A stretch of 64,000 nt of DNA from CADEEN01 sp963840805 (GCA_963840805.1 CAWJAJ010000015.1:124001-188000), one strand, 5' to 3'; shown: positions 36,070 through 45,016, numbered from the stretch's first letter. Notes: generated from the letters alone by a model not told the origin. Numbers and translations: made by a program.

Positions 36070-37266
36070 ATGAGCCTGTTCTCCGCCGTCGAAATGGCCC
36101 CGCGCGACCCGATCCTGGGTCTGAACGAACAATTCGCGGCCGATGCGAACCCGCACAAGGTCAACCTCGGCGTCGGCGTCTATTACGACGAGAACGGCAA
36201 GCTGCCGTTGCTGGCCTGCGTGGCCGCGGCCGAACAGCAACTGGTCGAGGCGGCCAAGCCGCGCGGCTACCTGCCGATCGACGGCATCGCGGCCTACGAC
36301 CAGGCCGTGCAGGGTCTGGTGTTCGGTGCCGACAGCCCGATCGTCGAATCCCGGCGTGTGGCCACGGTGCAGGCCCTCGGGGGCACCGGCGGCCTGAAGG
36401 TCGGTGCCGATTTCCTCAAGCGCATGAACGCCGGCGCCAAAGTCCTGATCAGCGACCCGAGTTGGGAGAACCACCGCGCGCTGTTCACGCAGGCCGGCTT
36501 CGAGGTCGGTAACTACCCCTATTACGACGCGGCCGCACGCGGCATCGACTTCGCCGCCATGCGCCTTGCGCTCGAGGCTGCGCCCAGCGGCACGATCGTC
36601 GTGCTGCACGCCTGTTGCCACAACCCGACCGGTTATGACCTGACCCCGGCGCAATGGGCCGAGACGGTGGCGATCGTCAAGGGCCGCCGCCTGGTGCCCT
36701 TCCTCGACATGGCCTACCAGGGTTTCGGCCACGGTATTACCGAAGACGGAGCCGTGGTCGGCCAGTTCGTCGCCAGCGGCCTCGACTTCTTCATCTCGAC
36801 GTCGTTTTCGAAGAGCTTTTCGCTCTATGGCGAGCGCGTCGGTGCGCTCAGCGTGGTTTGCGCGAGCGCCGACGAGGCGGCGCGCGTTCTGTCCCAATTG
36901 AAGACCGTGATCCGCAGCAACTACTCGAACCCGCCGATCCACGGCGCACAGATCGTAGCCACCGTGTTGTCGACGCCAGCATTGCGCGCGCAATGGGAGC
37001 ACGAGTTGGCGGCAATGCGCACTCGCATCCAGGCGATGCGCCGCGCGCTGGTCGGCACCCTCGCGGCGGCCGGTGTCACGCAGGATCTGAGCTACATCAC
37101 GCGGCAGCAGGGGATGTTCAGCTACAGTGGCCTCAACGCATCGCAAATGCAGCGATTGCGCAGTGAATTTGGTGTCTACGGCGTCGACTCAGGGCGCATC
37201 TGCGTCGCTGCATTGAACCCGAGGAATCTCGTCGGGGTCGCCAAGGCGATTGCCAGCGTGATGTAA
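36070..37266 (+). CDS. Aspartate/aromatic amino acid aminotransferase
   Basis: A class I aminotransferase of the AspC/TyrB group. It starts MSLFSAVEMAPRDPILGLNE and is 398 residues long. The PLP lysine is Lys248 in STSFSKSFSLYGERVG, Asp213 and Tyr216 are in PFLDMAYQGFG, Asn185 is in CCHNPTGYDL, and the substrate-carboxylate arginine is in the C-terminal DSGRICVAALN. AspC and TyrB are hard to separate by sequence, so I give no symbol. It has its own promoter region, divergent from uvrB, with 95 bases between starts. Confidence 0.92.
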   Translation: MSLFSAVEMAPRDPILGLNEQFAADANPHKVNLGVGVYYDENGKLPLLACVAAAEQQLVEAAKPRGYLPIDGIAAYDQAVQGLVFGADSPIVESRRVATVQALGGTGGLKVGADFLKRMNAGAKVLISDPSWENHRALFTQAGFEVGNYPYYDAAARGIDFAAMRLALEAAPSGTIVVLHACCHNPTGYDLTPAQWAETVAIVKGRRLVPFLDMAYQGFGHGITEDGAVVGQFVASGLDFFISTSFSKSFSLYGERVGALSVVCASADEAARVLSQLKTVIRSNYSNPPIHGAQIVATVLSTPALRAQWEHELAAMRTRIQAMRRALVGTLAAAGVTQDLSYITRQQGMFSYSGLNASQMQRLRSEFGVYGVDSGRICVAALNPRNLVGVAKAIASVM

Positions 37267-37319
37267 GCCGGCACCGTCAGTCTCGAGATCTAGCCGACCG
37301 GGCTACGTGTTTTCTCGCT

Positions 37320-37356
37320 GTTGCAGGGGCAAGCCACGCGGCACGATTGCTGCAAC
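37320..37356 (+). promoter_or_regulatory. Inverted repeat upstream of the PHA depolymerase gene
   Basis: GTTGCAG (37320-37326) and CTGCAAC (37350-37356) form a perfect inverted repeat ending 30 bases before the depolymerase start. TGCA-type repeats are known targets of PhaR-like regulators, so this could be an operator, but no regulator gene is nearby and seven-base arms can occur by chance. Confidence 0.3.
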
Positions 37357-37385
37357 GCACAAACAAGGCCAAGGGTCACCCTGCC

Positions 37386-38699
37386 ATGCTCTATCAGTTG
37401 TACGAAACCCAACGCGCGCTGATGGCGCCTTTCGCCGAGTTCGCCAGCGCCTCGTCGAAGCTGTACAACCACCCGCTGTCGCCGTTCACGCATACGCCGA
37501 TGGCGCAGCGCGTTTCGGCCAGCTTCGATCTGATGCATCGGCTGGCCAAGGAGTACGAGAAGCCGCAGTTCGACATCCGCAGCGCGATCGTCGATGACGT
37601 CGCGGTGGCGGTACAGGAACAGGTGGCGATCGAAAAGCCGTTCTGCAGGTTGCTGCGCTTCAAGCGCTTCACCGACGACCCGACCGCACTGGGCGACATG
37701 AAGACGCAGCCGGTGGTGCTGGTCGTGGCGCCCTTGTCTGGACACCACTCGACGCTGTTGCGCGACACGATCAAGAGCCTGCTCTCCGGCCACAAGGTCT
37801 TCATCACCGACTGGACCGATGCACGCATGGTGCCGGTCGACAAGGGCCCGTTCCACCTCGACGACTACGTGGCCTACATCGAGGAGTTCATCCGCCACAT
37901 CGGCCCCGAGGTCAACGTCATCTCGGTCTGCCAGCCGACGGTGCCGGTGCTGGCCGCGGTGTCGCTGATGGCCAGCCGCGGCGAATTCACGCCGCGGACG
38001 ATGACGATGATGGGCGGCCCGATCGACGCCCGCAGGTCGCCGACCTCGGTCAACAACCTGGCGATGAACAAGAGCCACGAGTGGTTCGAGCACAACGTGA
38101 TCTACCGCGTGCCGCCGAACTATCCGGGCGCCAACCGGCGCGTCTACCCCGGCTTCCTGCAGCACAGTGGTTTCGTCGCGATGAACCCCGATCGCCACGT
38201 CACTTCGCACTACGACTATTTCCTCGACCTGGTACGGGGCGACGAAGAGAGCGCCGAGGGACACCGGCAGTTCTACGACGAGTACAACGCGGTCCTCGAC
38301 ATGCCGGCCGAGTACTACCTCGACACCATCAAGACGGTGTTCCAGGACTTCGCGCTCGTCAATGGCACCTGGCGCGTCAAGAACGGGTTGGTCCGTCCGC
38401 AGGACATCCGCACCACGGCGTTGCTGACGATCGAAGGCGAACTCGACGACATCTCCGGCGCCGGCCAGACCCGCGCGGCGCATGGCTTGTGCACCGGCAT
38501 TCCGACCTCGCGCCAGTTCCATTACGACGTGCCGGGGGCCGGCCACTACGGCATCTTCTCGGGCCGACGCTGGCGCGAGCAGGTCTATCCCGAAGTCAGC
38601 GCTTTCATCGCGCGCTACGGTGGGGGCGCCGGCGCCCAGGTGGCAGCGGCGCGCAAGCCCAAGCCGATGGCGAAGAAGGGTCTGTCGCGCCGCCGATAA
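37386..38699 (+). CDS. phaZ: Intracellular polyhydroxyalkanoate depolymerase
   Basis: Mobilises stored polyhydroxybutyrate to hydroxyacids. The alpha/beta-hydrolase nucleophile is the family-specific cysteine, Cys182 in NVISVCQPTVPVLAAVSL, replacing serine of a lipase box. Other landmarks are VLVVAPLSGHHSTLLRDTIK and ITDWTDARMVPVDKGPFHLD. I start at MLYQLYETQRALMAPFAEFA (37386) rather than the upstream Met at 37347, because the family begins there. Length 437 residues with a basic Lys/Arg/Ala tail. A PHA synthase gene is not in the window. Confidence 0.93.
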   Translation: MLYQLYETQRALMAPFAEFASASSKLYNHPLSPFTHTPMAQRVSASFDLMHRLAKEYEKPQFDIRSAIVDDVAVAVQEQVAIEKPFCRLLRFKRFTDDPTALGDMKTQPVVLVVAPLSGHHSTLLRDTIKSLLSGHKVFITDWTDARMVPVDKGPFHLDDYVAYIEEFIRHIGPEVNVISVCQPTVPVLAAVSLMASRGEFTPRTMTMMGGPIDARRSPTSVNNLAMNKSHEWFEHNVIYRVPPNYPGANRRVYPGFLQHSGFVAMNPDRHVTSHYDYFLDLVRGDEESAEGHRQFYDEYNAVLDMPAEYYLDTIKTVFQDFALVNGTWRVKNGLVRPQDIRTTALLTIEGELDDISGAGQTRAAHGLCTGIPTSRQFHYDVPGAGHYGIFSGRRWREQVYPEVSAFIARYGGGAGAQVAAARKPKPMAKKGLSRRR

Positions 38700-38706
38700 T
38701 CCGGCG

Positions 38707-39369
38707 GTGACCGTCACTGCCGCCCTTGCCGAACGTATCGATGCCGTGCTGCCGCAGACGCAGTGCACGCGCTGCGGCTATGCCGATTGCCGCCACTATG
38801 CGCAAGCCATCGCCCATGACGGGGCGCCGATCAATCAATGCCCGCCGGGTGGCGCCGAAGGCATTGCGCGGCTGGCGGCGATCAGCGGCCGCCCGGTCAT
38901 TGCGCTGAACCCGGCGAACGGGCACGAGGGGCCGCGCAAGCTGGCGGTGATCGACGAGGCCTGGTGCATCGGCTGCACGCTGTGCATCAAGGCCTGCCCG
39001 GTGGACTGCATCGTCGGCGCGCCCAAGCTGATGCACACGGTGATCGAACCCCTGTGCACCGGCTGCGAGTTGTGCCTGCCGGTGTGTCCGGTCGATTGCA
39101 TCGCGATGGAGGACGTAACGCCCGGCGCGAGCGGCTGGACGGCATGGAGCCCGGCACAGGCCGACGAGGCCCGCCGGCGTTATGCCGCCCACTGCGAACG
39201 CACCGAGCGCGACCGCCGCGAGAACGACGAACGCCTGGCCGCCAAGGCCGAGGCCAAGCTGGCCGACCTCGCGAGTACCACCACGATCACCGACCCCGCA
39301 GCGCTCGAGCGCAAGCGTGCGGTGATCGACGCCGCGCTGCGGCGCGCGCGCGAGCGCTCGCCGGGCTGA
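38707..39369 (+). CDS. rnfB: RnfB-type ferredoxin, membrane anchor absent
   Basis: An iron-sulfur protein of the RnfB/RsxB type. Residues 20-45 hold the Fe-S domain (CTRCGYADCRHYA and a later Cys45), followed by two [4Fe-4S] ferredoxin motifs, CIGCTLCIKACPVDC and CTGCELCLPVCPVDC. A charged Arg/Glu/Ala-rich helix follows. I start at GTG 38707; the longer frame is phaZ overlap. The 220-residue protein lacks the N-terminal membrane helix of true RnfB, and no other rnf genes are present. It is immediately upstream of nth, as in many proteobacteria. A soluble electron carrier is the safest reading. Confidence 0.85.
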   Translation: MTVTAALAERIDAVLPQTQCTRCGYADCRHYAQAIAHDGAPINQCPPGGAEGIARLAAISGRPVIALNPANGHEGPRKLAVIDEAWCIGCTLCIKACPVDCIVGAPKLMHTVIEPLCTGCELCLPVCPVDCIAMEDVTPGASGWTAWSPAQADEARRRYAAHCERTERDRRENDERLAAKAEAKLADLASTTTITDPAALERKRAVIDAALRRARERSPG

Positions 39370-39371
39370 CG

Positions 39372-40010
39372 ATGAAATCCGGCGACATCGAGGCCTTCTT
39401 TGCCACGCTGCGCGAGGCCAACCCGCAACCAGCCTCCGAACTCGCCTACAGCAGCGTGTTCGAATTGCTGGCTGCGGTGCTGTTGTCGGCGCAGGCGACC
39501 GACGTCAGCGTCAACAGCGCCACCCGACACCTGTTCGCGATTGCCCCGACACCGCAGAAGATGCTCGCACTCGGCATCGACGGCCTGGCCGAGCGGATCA
39601 AGACCATCGGCCTGTACCGCAACAAGGCCAAGCACCTGATCGAGACCTCCCGCATCCTGATCGAGCGCCACGGCAGCATCGTGCCTCGTTCGCGCGAAGC
39701 CCTCGAAGCGCTGCCCGGCGTCGGCCGCAAGACCGCCAACGTGGTGCTCAACTGCGCCTTCGGCGAACCGACGATGGCGGTGGATACGCACATCTTTCGC
39801 GTCGCCAACCGCACCGGCCTGGCACCGGGCAAGGCACCGTACGACGTGGAAGTGAAGCTGCTCGAGCGCGTGCCGCCGGCCTACCGCGTCGACGCCCACC
39901 ACTGGCTGATCCTGCACGGGCGCTACGTTTGCCAGGCGCGCAAGCCACTGTGCTGGCAATGCCGCGTCGCGGCGCAGTGCAGTTTCTCGCCGAAGACGCC
40001 GGCGCCATGA
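39372..40010 (+). CDS. nth: Endonuclease III
   Basis: Base-excision-repair glycosylase/AP lyase for oxidised pyrimidines. The helix-hairpin-helix LPGVGRKTANVVLN carries the Schiff-base Lys120, the catalytic Asp138 is in AVDTHIFRVANRTGL, and the [4Fe-4S] loop is Cys187-x6-Cys194-x2-Cys197-x5-Cys203. It starts MKSGDIEAFFATLREANPQP, two bases after the rnfB stop, and its stop overlaps the next start by four bases. Length 212 residues, intact. Confidence 0.97.
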   Translation: MKSGDIEAFFATLREANPQPASELAYSSVFELLAAVLLSAQATDVSVNSATRHLFAIAPTPQKMLALGIDGLAERIKTIGLYRNKAKHLIETSRILIERHGSIVPRSREALEALPGVGRKTANVVLNCAFGEPTMAVDTHIFRVANRTGLAPGKAPYDVEVKLLERVPPAYRVDAHHWLILHGRYVCQARKPLCWQCRVAAQCSFSPKTPAP

Positions 40011-40882
40011 AGCGCGCGACGATGGCACTGTGCGCCGTGCTGTGCATCGGCGCCAGCCATGCCGATGTCAGCGTGCGCGACGATACCGGCCGCACCATCA
40101 CGCTGGCAGCGCCCGCCACCCGCGTCGTCAGCCTCGCGCCGCACCTGACCGAATTGGCCTATGCCGCCGGCGGCGGTGACGCGGTCAAGGCCGCCATCCG
40201 CTACAGCGATCACCCGGCGGCGGCGCGCGCGCTGCCGATCGTCGGCGACGCGTTCGCAATCGACTTCGAAGCCATCGCCCGCCTCAAGCCCGACCTGCTG
40301 CTGGTGTGGCGCAGCGGCCTCAACGAGCGCCACAAGGTGCGCTTGCGGTCGCTTGGTCTGCCGGTGTTCGAGAGCGAGATCCGCGCCGCAGCGGCGATCC
40401 CCGACACGTTGCGCCGCCTGGGCGTACTGCTCGGACATGCCGACGAGGCAGCGCAGGCGGCCCAGGGCTTCGAGCGCGATTGGCAGGGCCTGCGGCAGCG
40501 CCACGCCGGCAAGCCTGCGCTGCGCGTGTTCTGGCAGCTCTGGCCCGAACCGCTGATGACGGTGAATCGCGAGCACCTGATCGGCGAGGCGATCAGCGCC
40601 TGCGGCGGGGTGAACGTGTTCGGAGCGTTGCCGCTGCTGACCCCGACGGTGGGCTGGGAGGCGGCCGTCGCGGCCGACCCGCAGTTGATCGCCTCGGCCG
40701 GCCGGCCCGCCGACGCCGAACGTGACTTTGCACGCTGGCAGCGCTTCGCGCAGGTCAGTGCGGTGAAGCACCAGCAGTTCGCCACCATCGACGACGACCT
40801 GATCGGCCGCATGGGCCCACGCTTCGTGCAGGGCGCCAGCGCGCTGTGCGATGCGATCGAGCGCGCACGGCAAACGCCATAG
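40007..40882 (+). CDS. btuF: Periplasmic cobalamin-binding protein (BtuF-like)
   Basis: A type III periplasmic binding protein (BtuF/FepB fold). I start at ATG 40007, overlapping the nth stop; MKRATMALCAVLCIGASHAD is a good signal peptide with cleavage after SHA. The mature protein shows TRVVSLAPHLTELAYAAGGG and YSDHPAAARALPIVGD, typical of the family. About 291 residues. The vitamin B12 assignment rests on the neighbouring ABC genes and the cobalamin riboswitch ahead of the receptor, not on binding residues. Its TAG abuts the stop of the convergent ATPase gene. Confidence 0.85.
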   Translation: MKRATMALCAVLCIGASHADVSVRDDTGRTITLAAPATRVVSLAPHLTELAYAAGGGDAVKAAIRYSDHPAAARALPIVGDAFAIDFEAIARLKPDLLLVWRSGLNERHKVRLRSLGLPVFESEIRAAAAIPDTLRRLGVLLGHADEAAQAAQGFERDWQGLRQRHAGKPALRVFWQLWPEPLMTVNREHLIGEAISACGGVNVFGALPLLTPTVGWEAAVAADPQLIASAGRPADAERDFARWQRFAQVSAVKHQQFATIDDDLIGRMGPRFVQGASALCDAIERARQTP

Positions 40883-41629
40883 CTACTGCGCGACCCAGTA
40901 GCGCGCGCCGTCGCCGTCGATCGCGCGCCAAGCGCAGCCGTAGACCCGCTGCAGCCGTTGAGCATCGAACATCTCAGCCACCGGCCCCTGCTCGCAGTGG
41001 CCGTCGGGCAGCAGCGCCAGCACATGCGTGGCCGCACGCGCGATCCAGTTGACGTCATGGGCCGAGATCACCAGCGCATGATCGTCCAGCGTGGCCAGCC
41101 ATTGCGCCACATGCAGCTGATGCGCGGGGTCCTGAAACGCCACCGGCTCGTCCAGCAGCAGCAGCGGGGCGCCCTGCACCGCGCATTGCGCCAGCGCGAC
41201 ACGCTGGCGCTCGCCACCCGAGAGCTCGAGCACATTGCGCGCGGCCAGTGGTGCGGCATCGAGCGCCGCCAGCAGCGCACGCGCGTCCTGGCGCGGCCGC
41301 ACCGTGCACAGATCGAGCAGGCGCAGCACCGCAATCGGGAAACGATCGCTCGGCTGCTGCGGCAGGAACGCGCGCACGCTGGCCGCGTCGGCCGCCGGCC
41401 AGTCGGTGCTTTCGCGGCCATGCCAGCGCACGTGGCCGCCGCGCTGCAGCGCCGCCTCGCCGATGCCGGCCAGGGCCCGCAGCAGCGTGCTCTTACCGGC
41501 CGCGTTGCGGCCGATCACGCACCAGCGCTCACCGACCGACGCGCGCCAGTCGAGCGCCTGCACCAGCGTGCGTCCGGCGGCGGCCAGCGTCAGCGCGCGC
41601 ACTTCGATCAACGGCGCGCCTTGGTTCAT
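40883..41629 (-). CDS. btuD: Cobalamin ABC transporter ATP-binding protein (BtuD-like)
   Basis: ATPase of a type II ABC importer. Walker A is IGRNAAGKSTLL (residues 39-50), the signature is LELSGGERQRVALAQ, Walker B is APLLLLDEPVAFQDPAH, and the switch histidine is in ALVISAHDVNW. It starts MNQGAPLIEVRALTLAAAGR at 41629, overlapping the permease stop by four bases. About 248 residues. Together with the FecCD permease and the TonB receptor it forms a B12 uptake unit downstream of the riboswitch. Confidence 0.88.
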   Translation of the reverse strand: MNQGAPLIEVRALTLAAAGRTLVQALDWRASVGERWCVIGRNAAGKSTLLRALAGIGEAALQRGGHVRWHGRESTDWPAADAASVRAFLPQQPSDRFPIAVLRLLDLCTVRPRQDARALLAALDAAPLAARNVLELSGGERQRVALAQCAVQGAPLLLLDEPVAFQDPAHQLHVAQWLATLDDHALVISAHDVNWIARAATHVLALLPDGHCEQGPVAEMFDAQRLQRVYGCAWRAIDGDGARYWVAQ

Positions 41630-42561
41630 CGCTGCCCCCGCGCGAGGAACACGATGAACAGCGGTGCGCCGACCAGTGCCATCACTGCGCCCACCGGCAA
41701 TTCGATCGGCGAGGCGACGCTGCGCGACAACAGGTCGGCCATCATCAGCAGCGCGGCGCCACCGAGCGGTGTGAGCCACGCCAGGTCGCGCGCGCGCTGC
41801 ACCCCGGCCAGGCGCAACGCGTGCGGCACGACCAGGCCGACGAAGCCAATCGACCCGGCGCTGGCCACGGCCAGCCCTGCGGCCAGTGACGCGCCGATCA
41901 ACAGCTCGAGACGCAGGCGGCGCACCGGCTCACCGAGCAGGTGGGCGGCCTCGCTGCCGAGCAGCAAGCGGTCGATGGCGCGATGCCGCGCCAGCAGCGC
42001 CAGCGCAAACAACAGCGCCGCGGCCAGTGAGGCACCGGGGTGGTCGGCACCCGACAAATCGCCGACCAGCCAGAAGATCGCACCGCGCAGGTGCTGCTCC
42101 GGCGTCAGTGTCAGCAGCAGGGTCGCCAGCGCACCGAACAGCGCCGCCAGCATCGTGCCACCGAGGATCAGGCGCGGCGACGCGTCGTCGCTGGTGGCCA
42201 GCGCGCGCCGCGCCAACAGCACCAGCAGTGCACCGGCGGCCAACGCGCCGAGCGCGGCGCCCCACGCCATCGCCAGGCCCAGCATCAGCGCCAGCAGCGC
42301 ACCCACCGCGGCGCCGCCCGAGGTGCCGAGCACGTAGGGGTCGGCCAACGGGTTGCGCAGCAGTGCCTGCATCGCCAGCCCCGACAGCGCCAGCAAGGCG
42401 CCGACGCCGGCGGCCGCGGCCACGCGGGGCGCCCGCAGGCTGCGGATCATCGCGAGATCGACGCCGGCGCTGCCGACCAGCAGCGACAGCACGAGCACCG
42501 CCAGCGTGGCCGCCACCATCGCAGCGGCAAACCAGGCCAGGCGGGTGCCGGTGAGCGCCAT
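41626..42561 (-). CDS. btuC: Cobalamin ABC transporter permease (BtuC/FecCD family)
   Basis: Membrane permease with about ten helices, FecCD family. It starts MALTGTRLAWFAAAMVAATL at 42561. Typical sequence includes LRAPRVAAAAGVGALLALSG, LLRNPLADPYVLGTSGGAAV and the ATPase-coupling region SAGSIGFVGLVVPHALRL. Length 311 residues. It follows the TonB receptor by 10 bases and overlaps the ATPase gene. Family membership is firm; cobalamin as substrate is inferred from the riboswitch. Confidence 0.9.
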   Translation of the reverse strand: MALTGTRLAWFAAAMVAATLAVLVLSLLVGSAGVDLAMIRSLRAPRVAAAAGVGALLALSGLAMQALLRNPLADPYVLGTSGGAAVGALLALMLGLAMAWGAALGALAAGALLVLLARRALATSDDASPRLILGGTMLAALFGALATLLLTLTPEQHLRGAIFWLVGDLSGADHPGASLAAALLFALALLARHRAIDRLLLGSEAAHLLGEPVRRLRLELLIGASLAAGLAVASAGSIGFVGLVVPHALRLAGVQRARDLAWLTPLGGAALLMMADLLSRSVASPIELPVGAVMALVGAPLFIVFLARGQR

Positions 42562-42571
42562 CGCTGCCCCT

Positions 42572-44407
42572 TCAGTGCAGCGTTGCCCGCAGCGTGACGA
42601 GCAGGCTGCGCGGCGCGGCGGTGTAGCCCAACACTTCGCTGGCCCGCGTGTCACCGGCGTTGTCGAGCTTGGCCGACAGGCCCCAGGTCGGTGTCAACTG
42701 GCGCTGCACGGCGAGGTCGAGCGTGGTGCGCGCCGGGTTGAGGGCATCGCCGAAGGTCACCGGGTCGGTGTCCAGGCGCTTGCCGGTGTGGCGCAGCGCC
42801 ACGACCCCTTGCCATGCACCCAGCGTGGCACCGTAGTTGAGGGCCAGCGACTGGCGCGCACGGCGCTTCAACGCCAGCCCGGTGTCGACGTCGCGCGGGT
42901 TCTGCAGCGTGGCCTCGGCGGCGATGCGGCCGGGCCCGAGCGGCCATTGCGCGATCACTTCGAGCCCGCTGTTCTTCGCGCGCGCGATGTTCACGGTCTC
43001 GAACGTCACCGGGTCGAAGCTGAGCCGATCGCGCTGACGCTGTGCGAACACCGCCGCGCGCACGAGCCCGCCACCGGCACCCGACCATTGCAGCGCGAAT
43101 TCACCCTGGCGCGAGCGCTCCGGCCGCAGCGTCGCTGCCGGGTTGGCGTACAGCTCGTCGAGGAACGACGGCGCCGAGAAGCCGGTCGACCATTGCACGC
43201 TCGCCTTCCAACCCGGCGCGGGCGTGTAGGCCAGCGCCAGCAGGCCGGTGCTGGCTTGGCCGAAGGCGCTGCTCCGATCACCGCGCAGGTTGGCTTGCAG
43301 TTGCAGCGCGTTGCCGGCACCGAAACGGCCGAGCCAGCCCAGCCGCAGGCTGTCGGTGCGGCGTGCGCGCTCGGGGGTCGTCGCATCGCCGAAGCGCTCG
43401 CGCTTGGCTTCGGCGCCGAACTGCCATTCGTGCGCGGGCAATGCCTGCCATGACAACTGCAACCCGGCCAGGCGCACCCGGCTGTTACCGCGCGTGGCAA
43501 AGCCCGTCGGGTCGTCGAAACGTTCGCGGGTCTGGCCAAGATCCAGGGTCAGCGCCAGCGCGCCAGCCAGCGCATGGCGGCTTTGCAGGCCGGCGGCATC
43601 GGAGCGCGTGGTCAGCACGTCGTCGCGGCCTGGCGCGAAACCGTCGTAAGCGCTGCGCGTGCGGCTGGAGAGTATGTTGAACTGGGTGCGCTGTCCCGGT
43701 GCCCACGAGTGCGCCAGCTGTGCACTGGCCGCCTGTTGCCGCGCGGCATCGCGGTCGGGATTCGCGCTGCTGTCGACGGCGGCATCGCGGGCCGAGTAGC
43801 CGTCGGTGCTGCGCGACGAGAGCGACGCACTGAGGCGCGTGTCACCGTCCCCCCACGTCGCGCCACCGGCGAGCGCCGCGGCGACCGTGCCCTGGCTGCC
43901 GAGCGACGCGCTGGCCTGCGCCCCCCGCGCGCGGCGCGTGACGATCTGCACCACGCCGCCGACAGCCTGCGCGCCGTACAGGGCCGACAGGTTGCCGCGC
44001 ACGATCTCGACGCGTTCGATCTGCTCGACGGGCAGGTACTGCCAAGAGGCGGTACCGAAGTCAGCGCGCACCAGCGGCACGCCATCGACCAGCACCAGCA
44101 CCTGCCGGCTGTCGGCGCCGCGCAGGAACAGGCTGGTCTGCGCGCCGAGCGGGCCGGTTTGCGCGACGTCGATGCTGGTCAGCGCGCGCAACAGGCCCGG
44201 CAGGTCGGACGGCTGCAGTGCGTCGATCTCGGCGCGGTCGATGACGCGGGTGCTCGGCAGCGCATCGGACAGCGGCTGCTCGGCACGTGCCGCGGTGACC
44301 ACGATGCTGGGCGGATCGGCCGCGGTCTGTGCCCTCGCAACCACGGTCGCGCAGGCAAGCGCGGCGAACGCCAGAAGGGCGCGCGGCCCGGTGGATTGGC
44401 AAGACAT
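42572..44407 (-). CDS. btuB: TonB-dependent cobalamin receptor (BtuB-like)
   Basis: Outer-membrane receptor with an N-terminal plug and a 22-strand barrel. It starts MSCQSTGPRALLAFAALACA at 44407, a signal peptide ending ARAQ; an upstream in-frame extension is riboswitch sequence. A TonB-box-like PSIVVTAAR is followed by plug motifs LFLRGADSRQVLVLVDGVPL and YGAQAVGGVVQIVTRR. The barrel runs to LLVTLRATLH; the terminal residue is His rather than the usual aromatic. Length 611 residues. Control by the cobalamin riboswitch makes B12 the likely ligand. Confidence 0.92.
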   Translation of the reverse strand: MSCQSTGPRALLAFAALACATVVARAQTAADPPSIVVTAARAEQPLSDALPSTRVIDRAEIDALQPSDLPGLLRALTSIDVAQTGPLGAQTSLFLRGADSRQVLVLVDGVPLVRADFGTASWQYLPVEQIERVEIVRGNLSALYGAQAVGGVVQIVTRRARGAQASASLGSQGTVAAALAGGATWGDGDTRLSASLSSRSTDGYSARDAAVDSSANPDRDAARQQAASAQLAHSWAPGQRTQFNILSSRTRSAYDGFAPGRDDVLTTRSDAAGLQSRHALAGALALTLDLGQTRERFDDPTGFATRGNSRVRLAGLQLSWQALPAHEWQFGAEAKRERFGDATTPERARRTDSLRLGWLGRFGAGNALQLQANLRGDRSSAFGQASTGLLALAYTPAPGWKASVQWSTGFSAPSFLDELYANPAATLRPERSRQGEFALQWSGAGGGLVRAAVFAQRQRDRLSFDPVTFETVNIARAKNSGLEVIAQWPLGPGRIAAEATLQNPRDVDTGLALKRRARQSLALNYGATLGAWQGVVALRHTGKRLDTDPVTFGDALNPARTTLDLAVQRQLTPTWGLSAKLDNAGDTRASEVLGYTAAPRSLLVTLRATLH

Positions 44408-44500
44408 GCTGGAGGCATCGATCCGCGTCAACGCGCACGCCAGCTTCCCCGCTGGCCTGCACCTCATGGCACGCCGCGATCCGCGACGCGCCGCCTCGTT

Positions 44501-44705
44501 GGCCGGTATCCGGGCTGACGCATCGACACGTGCGGGCCTTCCCAGAGCCGACAGCAGGGCTCCAGTGGCCGGTGTGCACGAGCGGGGCCGCGATGAATGA
44601 AACACCACGGCCCGTGCGCTTACCGTTGCGGGGGCAGCTCGGGTTGGCGCGGCTGCGTGGCAGCGTTGCGTCCCGATTCCCGTTTACCCCACGCCACCAT
44701 GAATG
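44501..44705 (-). promoter_or_regulatory. Cobalamin riboswitch upstream of btuB
   Basis: On the minus strand the region contains, in order, GGTAAACGGGAA, the B12-box-type core GCTGCCCCCGCAACGGTAAG, GCCACTGG, GGGAAGGC and the closing GTCAGCCCGGATACCGGCC, which together are diagnostic of the AdoCbl riboswitch class. It begins about 300 bases and ends about 95 bases upstream of the btuB start. When cobalamin is bound, expression of btuB, btuC and btuD should fall. Confidence 0.95.
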
Positions 44706-44797
44706 AGCGGCGCAGGCACCAACGGCTGCGATGCTAACAGGCGCCGTGGCGCCGTTCGGGCACCGCATAATTGCCTACCCTCGCCCCGCCTGCCCCC

Positions 44798-45016
44798 ATG
44801 GCCACGTTGCATGACCTTGCCGAGCGCATCGACCGCCTGCTGTTGCGGCACCATGAACTCGAGCGCACCAACGCGCTGCTACTGCAGCAATTGAGTGGCG
44901 TGACCGGCGAGCGTGACAGCCTCAAGTCCCGTCTGACCGCGGCGCGTGCACGCATCGATGCGCTGCTCGAGCGGCTGCCGGCCAACAGCGGCTCCTCGGA
45001 AGGTGGCGGCGCATGA
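44798..45016 (+). CDS. Small coiled-coil protein upstream of zapA (TIGR02449/ZapB-like)
   Basis: A 72-residue, almost entirely helical protein beginning MATLHDLAERIDRLLLRHHE. Heptad leucines run from about residue 5 to 58 (LLLQQLSGVTGERDSLKSRL), predicting a coiled coil. It matches the short family usually encoded just before zapA and thought to be related to the division factor ZapB. I start at ATG 44798; a TTG at 44771 would add nine residues. The stop overlaps zapA by four bases, supporting joint function at the Z-ring. Confidence 0.8.
   Translation: MATLHDLAERIDRLLLRHHELERTNALLLQQLSGVTGERDSLKSRLTAARARIDALLERLPANSGSSEGGGA

Noticed and set aside
44407..44608. N-terminal extension of the BtuB-like receptor
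   Set aside because: The frame is open upstream, but it is cobalamin riboswitch sequence; a signal peptide starts at 44407.
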